Positions 46,970 to 55,853 of a stretch of 64,000 nucleotides of DNA are shown one piece after another; position 1 is the first letter of the stretch; every line of letters begins with the position of its first letter. The notes below the pieces were generated by a model. The model made no database searches. It was not told where the DNA came from and worked only from the letters and a program-made list of their open reading frames with translations. The DNA comes from Chryseobacterium sp. CH25 (lineage in GTDB: Bacteria > Bacteroidota > Bacteroidia > Flavobacteriales > Weeksellaceae): assembly GCF_004119455.1 (NCBI RefSeq), contig NZ_NRQT01000001.1, forward strand, positions 1,054,001 to 1,118,000, given 5' to 3'. The position numbers and the translations under genes are program-made.

Positions 46970-48071
46970 AAACATATTAAACTACGAACACCAACATATA
47001 GGGCTTATGAACGGAGCCTGTTCAGAGTTGATATTTCTTCATCATTATTTTAGTGCTTATCCTGAATTGTACGATCAGGCTGCTGAACAAAAAATAGCAG
47101 GATATCGGGATCTTATTTTCGATGATATTGAAAATGAAAGAATTGATCTTTCCTATGCTTCAGGACTGGCGGGAGTACTCTCCTGTTCTTACTATCTGGA
47201 AAACTCTCAATGGTGCGCTCTGGATTTTCTGGATTTTGAAGATATCGGTAATATCATGCTGGAACAGGCTATTGAAGAATTTGAAAACGACAATTTCGAC
47301 TTTTTTTATGGTGGAAACGGTCTCCTGATGCCCTTTCTGAATCACCGACTGGACATCCGAAATCTTGATCAAGATCTTTTGCATACGCTTAAGGAAACCA
47401 TCATCCGCAAAAAGACTGATTTATTCTGGCAGAGTCCTAAAAATAAGGAAGACAACATTTCAAATTTTGGTATTTCCCATGGCTTTCTGCCCAACCTTTT
47501 TCTTTTGGCCTGCATAGCAGATTCCGACAATGATATTTCTTTTATCAAAAAAACGGTATCTGAATTTTTAACCTATGCATCAGAGGAGGATACTGAATCT
47601 GTGTTTCCTTCCGTCATTGAAGGCAGTAAGGAAAATTCAAAGTACGCATCACGACTTGCCTGGTGCTACGGAGACCTTGGCATAGCCTGTATTCTTTATA
47701 AAATAGGCGAATTGATTAAGGATAAAAATCTGCAGGATAAAGCATTGGAGATACTTTCAAAAACAACCCTTAGAAAACATGACGATTCCAGTAAGGTAAC
47801 CGATGCTTCGTTATGTCATGGAAGTGCCGGTATTTCTTCGATATACCATTCATTTTATGATCAAACCGGAAATATTCTATTTAAGGAAGCCGGTGATTAC
47901 TGGCAAGAAATTACAGAATCTTATTATTCTCCCAAAGATGAGCAGTGCTGTTTTCTCTATAAATCGGGGGATGAATATGTCTATAATATAGGCCTTTTAG
48001 AGGGGCTAGCCGGCATAGGATTATCTCTTTTACCCAATAAAAACTGGTCTGCTTTATTTTTAATTCGATAA
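46944..48071 (+). CDS. lanC: lanthionine synthetase C-family cyclase (LanC)
   Basis: Adds Cys thiols to dehydrated residues. The protein has 375 residues with an alpha-toroid pattern. Zinc ligands are visible: Cys241 in LAWCYGDLG and Cys291-His292 in LCHGSAG. GLLEGLAGIGLSLL closes the barrel at the C-terminus. It overlaps the end of lanB, so the pair is translationally coupled. No transporter or protease gene follows; the next gene is an unrelated zinc-ribbon protein. Confidence 0.9.
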   Translation: MSILHHIYKNILNYEHQHIGLMNGACSELIFLHHYFSAYPELYDQAAEQKIAGYRDLIFDDIENERIDLSYASGLAGVLSCSYYLENSQWCALDFLDFEDIGNIMLEQAIEEFENDNFDFFYGGNGLLMPFLNHRLDIRNLDQDLLHTLKETIIRKKTDLFWQSPKNKEDNISNFGISHGFLPNLFLLACIADSDNDISFIKKTVSEFLTYASEEDTESVFPSVIEGSKENSKYASRLAWCYGDLGIACILYKIGELIKDKNLQDKALEILSKTTLRKHDDSSKVTDASLCHGSAGISSIYHSFYDQTGNILFKEAGDYWQEITESYYSPKDEQCCFLYKSGDEYVYNIGLLEGLAGIGLSLLPNKNWSALFLIR

Positions 48072-48192
48072 AAAAAATAATAAATCTTCCTTAGCTAACA
48101 ATTATTTCATTAATAATTCATAAAAATTTATAATTTTACACCAAAATAGACACCAATACAAAGAATATACTAACGATTAAATAAAAAACACG

Positions 48193-48729
48193 ATGTGCCG
48201 ATATGCCATGATGGTTTATAAATGTCATTATGCCTGTTTCAATTGCCAGAAAACATTCAAACGCCGCGTCTTAAAAGATGTAGACAGAGATGCTCAGATC
48301 TCCGTGGAAGCCAAGTGCCCCGAATGTGGGAACCTGATGGCCAATATGGGTTTGGACTTTGAATCGCCGGCAAAAAATGATCATAAACAATGGGCACATA
48401 TCCGGGATCTGTATACTGTAGGAATTACCTTTCATTCCTGTGGCTGTTCCGGGCCGGGATATATTCCGCAGGATCGTAAAGCTATTATCGCTTACTTTGA
48501 AAAAATACGTGCAGAATACATGCACTCATTAGTCTATTGGAGATATCGCATTGAGCCGGAAACAAAAAGGGAGCGTGAAATTGAGTATCAAAAAAACAGA
48601 TCCGAACTATGGACAGTAAACCGCAATGCCTTTAAGAAAACGGTAACCAATCAGGAAGGTATCAACTATTGGATTACTAAAATTAAAGAGGTGGAGGAAC
48701 GTCTTTCTCTTATTAAGGAGGTCAAATAA
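48193..48729 (+). CDS. zinc-ribbon protein, hypothetical
   Basis: The protein has 178 residues. An N-terminal zinc ribbon has CHYACFNCQKTFKR and CPECGNLM, and a later HSCGCSGPGYIP adds further Cys. The C-terminal half is charged and helical with a likely coiled coil. No signal or membrane segment. It has its own upstream region and is not visibly linked to lanC. Function unknown. Confidence 0.7.
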   Translation: MCRYAMMVYKCHYACFNCQKTFKRRVLKDVDRDAQISVEAKCPECGNLMANMGLDFESPAKNDHKQWAHIRDLYTVGITFHSCGCSGPGYIPQDRKAIIAYFEKIRAEYMHSLVYWRYRIEPETKREREIEYQKNRSELWTVNRNAFKKTVTNQEGINYWITKIKEVEERLSLIKEVK

Positions 48730-48734
48730 AGCTT

Positions 48735-48895
48735 TTTTAAACCACAAAAGGCACAAAAGTTTTTAGACACTTAAGTTTTTTAAGTTTAATGCTTAATGTA
48801 TGAAAAGAGCACTTAAGTTTTTGAAAATCTAAGATTTTCAGGATTAAAATGATTCATTTATCGCTAATCACCTATGTCTCTATGTCGTAAGAAAA
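48735..48895. repeat. repeat-rich intergenic segment
   Basis: Two direct copies of CACTTAAGTTTTT (in 48769-48783 and 48808-48823) and a palindrome GAAAATCTAAGATTTTC near 48822. The last module recurs with one change near 62889 (GAAAATCAAAGATTTTC). Nothing coding is seen. Confidence 0.45.
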
Positions 48896-48901
48896 AAACA
48901 T

Positions 48902-49552
48902 CTACTTTTCTTTTTCCAGTTTGAGAAGTCTTTTAAAATCATCTTTCATCCTTTTATCTTCTTCTCTCATATAATCTCCACTGAAAGGTGCTCCACAATC
49001 CTGGCTGTTGACAATATGCAACAGGGATCCACCTTCAAAATAATTACGAGTTTCTGTAATCTCTGATTTCTCAAAATCAAAGACTTCTGTATCATTGTTT
49101 TCCTTCATGGCCTTTGCATCATAGAAAAGCGGCCGATTGTACTCATAATCTTTTTCAAAAACGAAGGATAATTTTCCGTTAAGCAGGTAATATTCAATCA
49201 GAACTTGTCCCGTTTCACCATAATGTCTGGCCATAATCTTTTCCAGACGTTTGTTTTTATAGTAATAAGTAGCTTCTCCGCCTTCAGCAGACTCTCCTTC
49301 AATATTTTTCTTTTTGATGGATGTCCATTTTGTAATAGAATTGATTCTCTTAAAGTTCGCCTGAATAGGTTTTAAGCGGTCCTTCAGATATTCATTAGGT
49401 TCAATATCTTCTTCATTAAGACTTTCCTTAATTCTAATTGTGTCCTGCTTTGCTACAGAAACTTCCGAAAATTTAAACCGTAAGTTTCCTGCATACCCAA
49501 ACTGGAATGCTGATGATAAGATAAAAAGGCTCAGTAAATATTTATTTTTCAT
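48902..49552 (-). CDS. secreted hypothetical protein
   Basis: The protein has 216 residues from the Met at 49552 (MKNKYLLSLFILSSAFQFGYAG), a clean signal peptide. An upstream in-frame Met at 49591 adds 13 polar residues that would spoil it. The mature part is charged, with a KKKNIEGESAEGGEATYYYKNKRLEKI strand-like region and a repeated EYYLLNGKLSFVFEKDYEY pattern. No family recognised. Confidence 0.65.
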   Translation of the reverse strand: MKNKYLLSLFILSSAFQFGYAGNLRFKFSEVSVAKQDTIRIKESLNEEDIEPNEYLKDRLKPIQANFKRINSITKWTSIKKKNIEGESAEGGEATYYYKNKRLEKIMARHYGETGQVLIEYYLLNGKLSFVFEKDYEYNRPLFYDAKAMKENNDTEVFDFEKSEITETRNYFEGGSLLHIVNSQDCGAPFSGDYMREEDKRMKDDFKRLLKLEKEK

Positions 49553-49847
49553 ACTATTATGTTTAGAGCTCAGAAATGGCTGTACCATCACTTCTCACTT
49601 CCACAAAATTAATAAATCTTCTCTTGGTTTTGAATCAATTTGGTTTTTAGACGATAAGGTTCTTAACGGAAATTCTCTTAACTCCATAGATTTCCGTCTG
49701 AACATAACCGATGAAGAGCTAAAGCTATTTCATCATTCGCATTGTAAAAGGTTTCTACAGCAGAATAAAAGGGATAGCAGAATAAAACAATAAAATCCCT
49801 ATAAACAGTGAATAAACCTATTCACAAAAAGGAGTATCTTGAACCCT

Positions 49848-50342
49848 ATGAAAAAGATAAGCTTCATCGCTCTTACCCTGTTACTGACAACAGCTTGTAA
49901 AAACGATACAAAACATACTGTAAATGAAACAGAAACCTTGAAGAAAGACAGTTCTGTTATAAAAGCTCCTGCAGCACAAAACGCTGTTGAGGACAAGACC
50001 ATTGAAGAAAGTAAGATCATTCCTACATTAAAAGAATGCACAGAGAAAACCGTTGAATATGAAACTCAGCTGGAATGTATCTTCCCTAAAAGTACAATGG
50101 AAGATGTCTATCAGAAGACCATCAGAGAAAAAGAAGTGGAAAAAGCAGAACTCCTTCTTTCAGAATTACCTAAACAAAGCAGTGAAAAAGAAATTCATCA
50201 GGACGGATTGGAAACCATCAGCTATAAAGTATCTCCCAATAAGGTTGAAATTGAATTCTTATTTGCAGGTGGCGTAACAACCCTTGAACTGGAACAGAAA
50301 GGTAATGATGTAAAAAGAACCATCATTCAAAGTGCTGACTAA
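49848..50342 (+). CDS. small lipoprotein, hypothetical
   Basis: The protein has 164 residues from MKKISFIALTLLLTTAC (lipid Cys at residue 17), then a Lys/Asp/Thr-rich linker. The upstream in-frame Met at 49839 is less likely. The 295 bases before it hold an open frame (to 49793) that I cannot assign. The mature part is acidic and alpha/beta, no family recognised. Confidence 0.65.
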   Translation: MKKISFIALTLLLTTACKNDTKHTVNETETLKKDSSVIKAPAAQNAVEDKTIEESKIIPTLKECTEKTVEYETQLECIFPKSTMEDVYQKTIREKEVEKAELLLSELPKQSSEKEIHQDGLETISYKVSPNKVEIEFLFAGGVTTLELEQKGNDVKRTIIQSAD

Positions 50343-50446
50343 GCAAATCTTCCTGAACAGCGACTGGCAGTACAATCTTTCAAATTCTGCAAAAAAGAAA
50401 TCATAAAAAGTGATCAGATTTAAAAAATATTTTATAATTTCGCTTT

Positions 50447-50503
50447 GTGAATTTTAACAACGGAACATATTATTATAGAATTTTTACCTCAGATCTGGGA
50501 TAG
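50447..50503 (+). CDS. candidate Tyr-rich leader peptide of tyrA
   Basis: A GTG at 50447 opens an 18-codon frame, (M)NFNNGTYYYRIFTSDLG, ending in TAG at 50501-50503, just before a strong terminator and tyrA. Three consecutive Tyr codons plus two Phe suit ribosome-mediated attenuation by tyrosine supply. The start codon is 4 bases after TAATTTCG (50435-50442), a one-mismatch -7 box, the same spacing as for the distal ilv leader. The GTG start and weak -33 make this less certain than the ilv leaders. Confidence 0.55.
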   Translation: MNFNNGTYYYRIFTSDLG

Positions 50504-50524
50504 GGATTCTTATGAACATAACTT

Positions 50525-50553
50525 AAAACCTCGTCCTAGGACGAGGTTTTTTT
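50525..50553 (+). terminator. terminator hairpin upstream of tyrA (probable attenuator)
   Basis: AAAACCTCGTCC, loop TA, GGACGAGGTTTT, then T residues, ending 20 bases before the tyrA ATG. Upstream GGGATAGGG (50498-50506) could partly pair with CCTCGTCC as an antiterminator. The position inside the leader argues for attenuation rather than simple termination. Confidence 0.75.
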
Positions 50554-50573
50554 ATTTAAAAAAATTTAGAAAG

Positions 50574-51416
50574 ATGAAAATAAGTATTATTGGAGTAGGA
50601 TTAATAGGAGGTTCAATGGCCTTGAAATTAAGAGAGAAAAACATCGCCAGCTTCATCTACGGAATCGATAACAGTCAACTGCATATTAACGAAGCACTGG
50701 ATCTGAAAATCATTGATGCCGGAGCAGATCTGGAACAGGGAGTTAAAGATTCAGATCTTATCATCCTTGCCATTCCGGTAGATGCGGCAAGAAAACTATT
50801 GCCGAGTGTTCTGGACCTTGTGTCAGATCATCAAACCGTTATGGATGCAGGTTCTACCAAAGCGGGAATTGTAGGCGCCGTTAAAAACCACCCTAAACGC
50901 TCAAGATTTGTAGCGTTTCACCCGATGTGGGGTACCGAAAACAATGGACCTAAATCTGCCATTGCAGAAAGTTTCTCAGGAAAAGCCGGGGTAATCTGCA
51001 ACAAAGAAGAATCAGCAGAAGATGCATTAAATGTGGTTGAAAACATCGTGAATGCCCTTGAAATGCATACCATCTACATGAATGCAGAGGATCACGATAT
51101 TCATACTGCTTATATTTCTCACATCTCTCACATCACATCATATGCCCTTGCCAATACCGTTCTGGAAAAGGAGCGTGAAGAAGAGACTATCTTTCAGCTT
51201 GCCAGCTCCGGGTTCTCCAGTACCGTACGTCTTGCCAAATCTCATCCGGAAATGTGGGTTCCGATCTTTAAACAGAACAAAGAAAATGTACTGGATGTAT
51301 TGAATGAACATATTACTCAGCTCAGAAAATTCAAGTCTGCTTTAGAAAAGGAAAACTATGAATACCTGGAAGAATTGATTACAAACGCAAACAGGATCAG
51401 AGGAATATTAAGATAA
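50574..51416 (+). CDS. tyrA: prephenate dehydrogenase
   Basis: NAD-dependent oxidative decarboxylation of prephenate to 4-hydroxyphenylpyruvate, the tyrosine branch. The protein has 280 residues with no fused chorismate mutase. The N-terminal Rossmann motif is GVGLIGGSMALKL; DAGSTKAGI and FHPMWGTENNG are family blocks, and the catalytic His/Ser region is SHISHITSYALA. It stands alone rather than in an aro operon, behind the Tyr leader and terminator. Confidence 0.93.
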   Translation: MKISIIGVGLIGGSMALKLREKNIASFIYGIDNSQLHINEALDLKIIDAGADLEQGVKDSDLIILAIPVDAARKLLPSVLDLVSDHQTVMDAGSTKAGIVGAVKNHPKRSRFVAFHPMWGTENNGPKSAIAESFSGKAGVICNKEESAEDALNVVENIVNALEMHTIYMNAEDHDIHTAYISHISHITSYALANTVLEKEREEETIFQLASSGFSSTVRLAKSHPEMWVPIFKQNKENVLDVLNEHITQLRKFKSALEKENYEYLEELITNANRIRGILR

Positions 51417-51582
51417 AACACTGAATTTCAGCATAAAATATTCTAAAACTGATATATAACTTAACCACAGAAGGATTTTTTGTGGTTATTTTTTTGTTCA
51501 TTTTTAAAATAAAACTTTAATAAAATTAAAAAACATTTTAACTTTATTAAAAAATATATTACTTTCGTAAAAAATAAATACA

Positions 51583-51855
51583 ATGAAGTTACCGATAGTC
51601 TGCCCAAGCTGTGACAGTACTCTTAATGTGAGCCAAATGAAATGCCCCAGCTGCAAAACCGAGGTAAGCGGAGATTATGAACTTCCAGTTCTTCTTAAGC
51701 TGAATCGTGATGAGCAGGATTTTGTCCTTAATTTCTTCCTGTCCAGTGGAAGCATTAAAGAAATGGCCAAACAGGCAGGTCTGTCCTACCCAACCATGAG
51801 GAATAAAATGGATGACCTGATTACCAAAGTTGAACAACTTAAAAATAACCAATAA
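51583..51855 (+). CDS. DUF2089-family zinc-ribbon/HTH protein
   Basis: The protein has 90 residues. The N-terminal ribbon is CPSC...CPSC (residues 6-24), and the C-terminal helix-turn-helix is SGSIKEMAKQAGLSYPTMRNKMDDLI, as in DUF2089. It is probably a small DNA-binding regulator of its own operon with the two genes downstream (inferred from spacing of 31 and then 6 bases). TACTTTCG at 51560-51567 is a one-mismatch -7 box. Confidence 0.8.
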   Translation: MKLPIVCPSCDSTLNVSQMKCPSCKTEVSGDYELPVLLKLNRDEQDFVLNFFLSSGSIKEMAKQAGLSYPTMRNKMDDLITKVEQLKNNQ

Positions 51856-51886
51856 AGCCATTAATAATCTGTAAACTCAATCTATT

Positions 51887-52468
51887 ATGAACTGGAAAAC
51901 TATTTTTAATCCGTTTGAAAGATTTGATGAAAAACAGCTTCTCCTTACCGGAATTTTAGCCGTTATTCTTTCCATTGCAGTAGGATATTGGACAGGTACT
52001 ACCTTCACCAGCATATACAAAATCAGCGATGCAGAAAATGCTTCATTCAAAATAATAGCTATCACTACCCTGCTGAGCTTTCTGGCTGCCATTGCAGTTC
52101 TTTTTATTTTAGGTAAAATCCTAAACAGTAAAACAAGGATCATTGATATTGTGAATACCGTTTTAATCTCCCAACTTGTTCTGATTCTTTTTCAATGCAT
52201 CGGAAAAATACCATACATTAGAATTGCTGGAAAAAATCTCATCAAGTATGAATCTGCCGCTTCAGGAGCCTTTCCTTTTCTGGATTTCCTGATTATGATT
52301 TCTATGACCTGTTTTTCTATTATCACACTCGTCTATAGCATTACTCTTTTTTACAATGGGTTCAAAACAGCTACCAATATTAAAAAGTGGCAGCATATTG
52401 TACTCTTCTGTATCGTTTCGCTGGTCTGCACTTTAGTCTGCCAGGTTATAATTAATAAAATCATTTAA
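51887..52468 (+). CDS. YIP1-like multi-helix membrane protein
   Basis: The protein has 193 residues and about five transmembrane helices. The start NWKTIFNPFERFDE followed by a helix matches YIP1-family bacterial proteins. It lies between the DUF2089 and the serine hydrolase genes. Confidence 0.65.
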   Translation: MNWKTIFNPFERFDEKQLLLTGILAVILSIAVGYWTGTTFTSIYKISDAENASFKIIAITTLLSFLAAIAVLFILGKILNSKTRIIDIVNTVLISQLVLILFQCIGKIPYIRIAGKNLIKYESAASGAFPFLDFLIMISMTCFSIITLVYSITLFYNGFKTATNIKKWQHIVLFCIVSLVCTLVCQVIINKII

Positions 52469-52474
52469 AATACC

Positions 52475-54127
52475 ATGAAAATCAAATTATTATTCGTGCT
52501 GGCATGTCTGGCACAGCTTTGTCACGCCCAAATTGAAGGAACCTGGAACGGTGAACTGGATACCCAGAATATTAAATTACCTGTTATTTTTAAGATCTCA
52601 AAAAAATCCCAAGCTTATACTTCCATCCTTATCAGTCCTAAACAAAGTTCAAGAGAAATCCCTGTAGAAAAAACAGATTTCAGTAATAATGAACTCAGCC
52701 TGGAAATAGGAAGTATTAATGCAGGTTACAAAGGAACCTATAAAACAGATCACTTTGAAGGAAACCTGATTCAGAATGGAAGAACAACAGCACTTAATCT
52801 TTACAGAGATAGTAAGCCGGAAACGCCTGAAGTTTCTTACCTCGGCACAAAAGCAATCAATGCTCAAAAGATTGATGACTTTCTCAATTATATGGTTCAG
52901 AATAATCAGGAAATAGGAAGTCTGGCCATTTTTAGAAACGGAACAGAAGTCTATAAAAGAGATTTTGGTCAGAAGCTTCTCCCTGCCAATACCAATTATG
53001 ATCAAAATACCGGATATCAGATTGGTTCCATCAGTAAACTTATGACAGCTGTAATGCTTTTCCAGCTCATAGAAGAGGGAAAACTGAGTCTTACTGAACC
53101 TCTTTCAACATTCTATCCTGAAATTCCCAATGCTAAAAACATTACCATCCAAACCATGCTGAACCATACCAGCGGATTGGGAGATTATGTGGGAAAAGCA
53201 GATAAAAAAAATTGGCTCTTTGAAGGTCCGGTAGGCGATCAGGCGATTATTGATGTGATCAAAAAAAACGATATACAGTCTAAACCGGGAGAAAAACTGA
53301 AATACTCCAACTCTGCTTATTTCCTATTGAGCAGAATATTGGAAAAGATCCATAATAAGCCCTACAACAAGATTTTAAAAGAAAACATTCTGAATAAAAC
53401 TTCAATGCCTCATACTTTTTCTGTGCTTGATAATCCGAAAAATATTTTCAAATCCTATGAATTTATAAAAGGGAGCTGGACCGAAGTAAAAGATTTTGAT
53501 TTTCACAACTGTATTGGGCTGGGAGATATTACTTCTACACCAGAAGACCTGAACATATTCATCAATGCACTATTCAATGGTAAGTTTATAAAGAAGGAAA
53601 CCCTTGATAGGATGATTTCCAATAAAAAAGAAAAGGTATTTGGTTCCGGAATTATGAAAATTCCGTTCTATAATATTATTTCCTATGGACATGGTGGTGA
53701 TACAGCGGGAAGCCACTCTATACTCGCTTTTGAACCGACAGATCAACTGTCTTATGCTATAACTCTTAATGGACAAAACTTTCCGCACAACAGTTTCTAT
53801 ATTGCACTGATGAATCTGATATATGGCAGAGATTATCAGTACCCTGTATTCAATAATGCTAAAATTCCTGTGGCTGATCTGGAAAAATATGTGGGTGATT
53901 ACACCTCAAAGGACATTGATTTAAGTTTAAAAATATTCATTAAAGATGAAGAATTATATGCCCAGGCAACCAATCAGGCAGAATTTCCGTTAGCTGTTGC
54001 AGAAAGAGATCAGTTTACGTTTGAAAAAGCAGGAATCAAGCTTACTTTTATTCCTGAAAACAAACAGTTTAATCTAACACAAGGCGGAAAAACGTATTTG
54101 TTCAATAAAAATATCTCCAATAAATAA
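52475..54127 (+). CDS. secreted serine hydrolase of the beta-lactamase (class C/AmpC-like) fold
   Basis: The protein has 550 residues. A signal peptide ends LCHAQ. A lipocalin-like beta domain (about 20-115) precedes the hydrolase. Active-site motifs: SISK near residue 185 (nucleophile Ser and Lys), the Tyr in KYSNSAYFLL, and HGGDTAGS. The last 90 residues form a further beta domain. It is probably an esterase or peptidase rather than a beta-lactamase. The operon partners are DUF2089 and YIP1. Confidence 0.85.
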   Translation: MKIKLLFVLACLAQLCHAQIEGTWNGELDTQNIKLPVIFKISKKSQAYTSILISPKQSSREIPVEKTDFSNNELSLEIGSINAGYKGTYKTDHFEGNLIQNGRTTALNLYRDSKPETPEVSYLGTKAINAQKIDDFLNYMVQNNQEIGSLAIFRNGTEVYKRDFGQKLLPANTNYDQNTGYQIGSISKLMTAVMLFQLIEEGKLSLTEPLSTFYPEIPNAKNITIQTMLNHTSGLGDYVGKADKKNWLFEGPVGDQAIIDVIKKNDIQSKPGEKLKYSNSAYFLLSRILEKIHNKPYNKILKENILNKTSMPHTFSVLDNPKNIFKSYEFIKGSWTEVKDFDFHNCIGLGDITSTPEDLNIFINALFNGKFIKKETLDRMISNKKEKVFGSGIMKIPFYNIISYGHGGDTAGSHSILAFEPTDQLSYAITLNGQNFPHNSFYIALMNLIYGRDYQYPVFNNAKIPVADLEKYVGDYTSKDIDLSLKIFIKDEELYAQATNQAEFPLAVAERDQFTFEKAGIKLTFIPENKQFNLTQGGKTYLFNKNISNK

Positions 54128-54196
54128 CTTCTCACAAGTATTACAACTGAAGACATAACCATTCCCACCCTCTGGAGAAGTGGCAAAAATCCAACA

Positions 54197-54230
54197 AAAA
54201 ATCCTTAGATATTTCTAAGGATTTTTATAT
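54197..54230. terminator. bidirectional terminator
   Basis: A 13-bp stem, AAAAATCCTTAGA and its complement, with a short loop, between convergent serine hydrolase and sdaA genes. Confidence 0.8.
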
Positions 54231-54248
54231 TTTTAAAACTATTCTCAA

Positions 54249-55667
54249 TTAACACTCCGGAACGTTTACGGCAATTGCCAATCCGCCTTCAGAAGTTTCT
54301 TTAAAACGGTCACTCATAGAAAGTGCTGTTTCCCACATGGTCTGAATAACCTCATCCAAAGTTACTTTTGCTTTGGCAGGGTCACTTTCTAATGCAATAT
54401 TGGCTGCCGTAATGGCCTTCATAGCTCCCATTGTATTTCTTTCAATACATGGAATCTGTACCAATCCTCTGATAGGGTCGCAAGTTAACCCCAGATGATG
54501 TTCCATTGCAATTTCTGCAGCCATCAATACCTGTCCCACACTTCCACCTAAGATTTCCGTAAGCCCGGCTGCTGCCATTGCTGATGAAACCCCGATTTCT
54601 GCCTGGCAACCTCCCATTGCAGCAGAGATTGTTGCATTTTTCTTGAATAAGGTCCCAATTTCTCCTGCTACCAATAAGAATCGAATAATATCATCCTCAC
54701 TGATAGAGTCTGTAAAGGCCTGAGAATACATCAGAACTGCCGGAATAACACCACTTGCACCATTGGTAGGAGCTGTGATAATTCTTCCGAAGCTGGCATT
54801 TTCCTCATTCACTGCCAGTGCAAAACAGGCAATCCATTTATTGATATTGGTGAAGTTTTCTTCGGCATCTACTACCTGCTGAAACCATTCATCTTTATTC
54901 TTATAAATTTTATCTCCCAGCAATTTTCTATTGATTCCGGCTGCTCTTCTCGAGACATTTAAACCTCCCGGAAGAACCCCTTCTTTATTGACTCCTTTGT
55001 AAATACATTCTTTAATCTGCTGCCAGATATACAATGCTTCAGCCTTCGTTTCATCCTGAGTTCTCCAGCTTTCTTCATTAATAAAAATTAAATCTGACAT
55101 CTTACTAAGCCCCAATTTCTCGCAATATTTTGCTATATCTGAAGCTTTATGACAAGGATACAATGTACGTACACACTGCTTCTGAATTGAGTTTTTCTCC
55201 TGGCTGGCAATAAAACCACCTCCTACAGAATAAAAGTCCTGAACAAGTTCAGTTCCGTCTTCAAAAACAGCTCTGAAAATCATTCCATTTGGATGAAAAT
55301 CAAGAGATTTCTTCATATTCAGAATCAAATGATGCCCATAAATAAACGGAATTACCTTCTCACCACCAAGGTTAATGGTTTGAGTACTCTTGATATAATC
55401 TATTTTTTCATCAATTTTGGTAGTATCGATCGTCTTATAATCTTCACCATTCAGACCAAGCATTCCTGCGATATCCGTACCGTGCCCAATTCCTGTTTTG
55501 GCAAGTGAACCAAAGAATTCAAGAAAGACTTCTTTCACTTCTTCTACTGATCTTTCTCTTTTTATAATCCTGATAAATGCAGATGCTGCATTCCACGGCC
55601 CCATCGTATGCGAACTGGAAGGACCTATCCCTACTTTAATAATCTCAAAAACCGATATTGATTCCAT
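54249..55667 (-). CDS. sdaA: L-serine ammonia-lyase (iron-sulfur type)
   Basis: Deaminates serine to pyruvate. The single-chain form has 472 residues. The beta domain begins with the family block GIGPSSSHTMGPW. The alpha domain has GRIITAPTNGASGVIPAVL, the SAAMGGCQAEIGVSSAMAA block and LTCDPIRGLVQIPC, with likely [4Fe-4S] Cys ligands. No serine transporter is adjacent. Confidence 0.95.
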   Translation of the reverse strand: MESISVFEIIKVGIGPSSSHTMGPWNAASAFIRIIKRERSVEEVKEVFLEFFGSLAKTGIGHGTDIAGMLGLNGEDYKTIDTTKIDEKIDYIKSTQTINLGGEKVIPFIYGHHLILNMKKSLDFHPNGMIFRAVFEDGTELVQDFYSVGGGFIASQEKNSIQKQCVRTLYPCHKASDIAKYCEKLGLSKMSDLIFINEESWRTQDETKAEALYIWQQIKECIYKGVNKEGVLPGGLNVSRRAAGINRKLLGDKIYKNKDEWFQQVVDAEENFTNINKWIACFALAVNEENASFGRIITAPTNGASGVIPAVLMYSQAFTDSISEDDIIRFLLVAGEIGTLFKKNATISAAMGGCQAEIGVSSAMAAAGLTEILGGSVGQVLMAAEIAMEHHLGLTCDPIRGLVQIPCIERNTMGAMKAITAANIALESDPAKAKVTLDEVIQTMWETALSMSDRFKETSEGGLAIAVNVPEC

Positions 55668-55853
55668 AAATGATTCTTCATTTTCCTCAAAAGCAAAGAT
55701 ACATGATAAATCTTATAATAAGCATAGTAAAATCTCACAATTAGCAGCCCAGCTTCATGAATAAAGTAGATAAGTAAACTGTATTTTTGTAAATTAGCCA
55801 ATGCCTGTTACTTGTTTCAGATCCGCTATCAGGTTCTCTTTAAATTATTTTGA

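Noticed and set aside
49600..49793. Open plus-strand frame of about 65 residues ending at 49793
   Set aside because: Its composition is protein-like, but the only in-frame Met lies inside the antisense of the signal peptide of the 48902-49552 gene. There is no family match and no promoter. It may be a decayed gene but I cannot support it.
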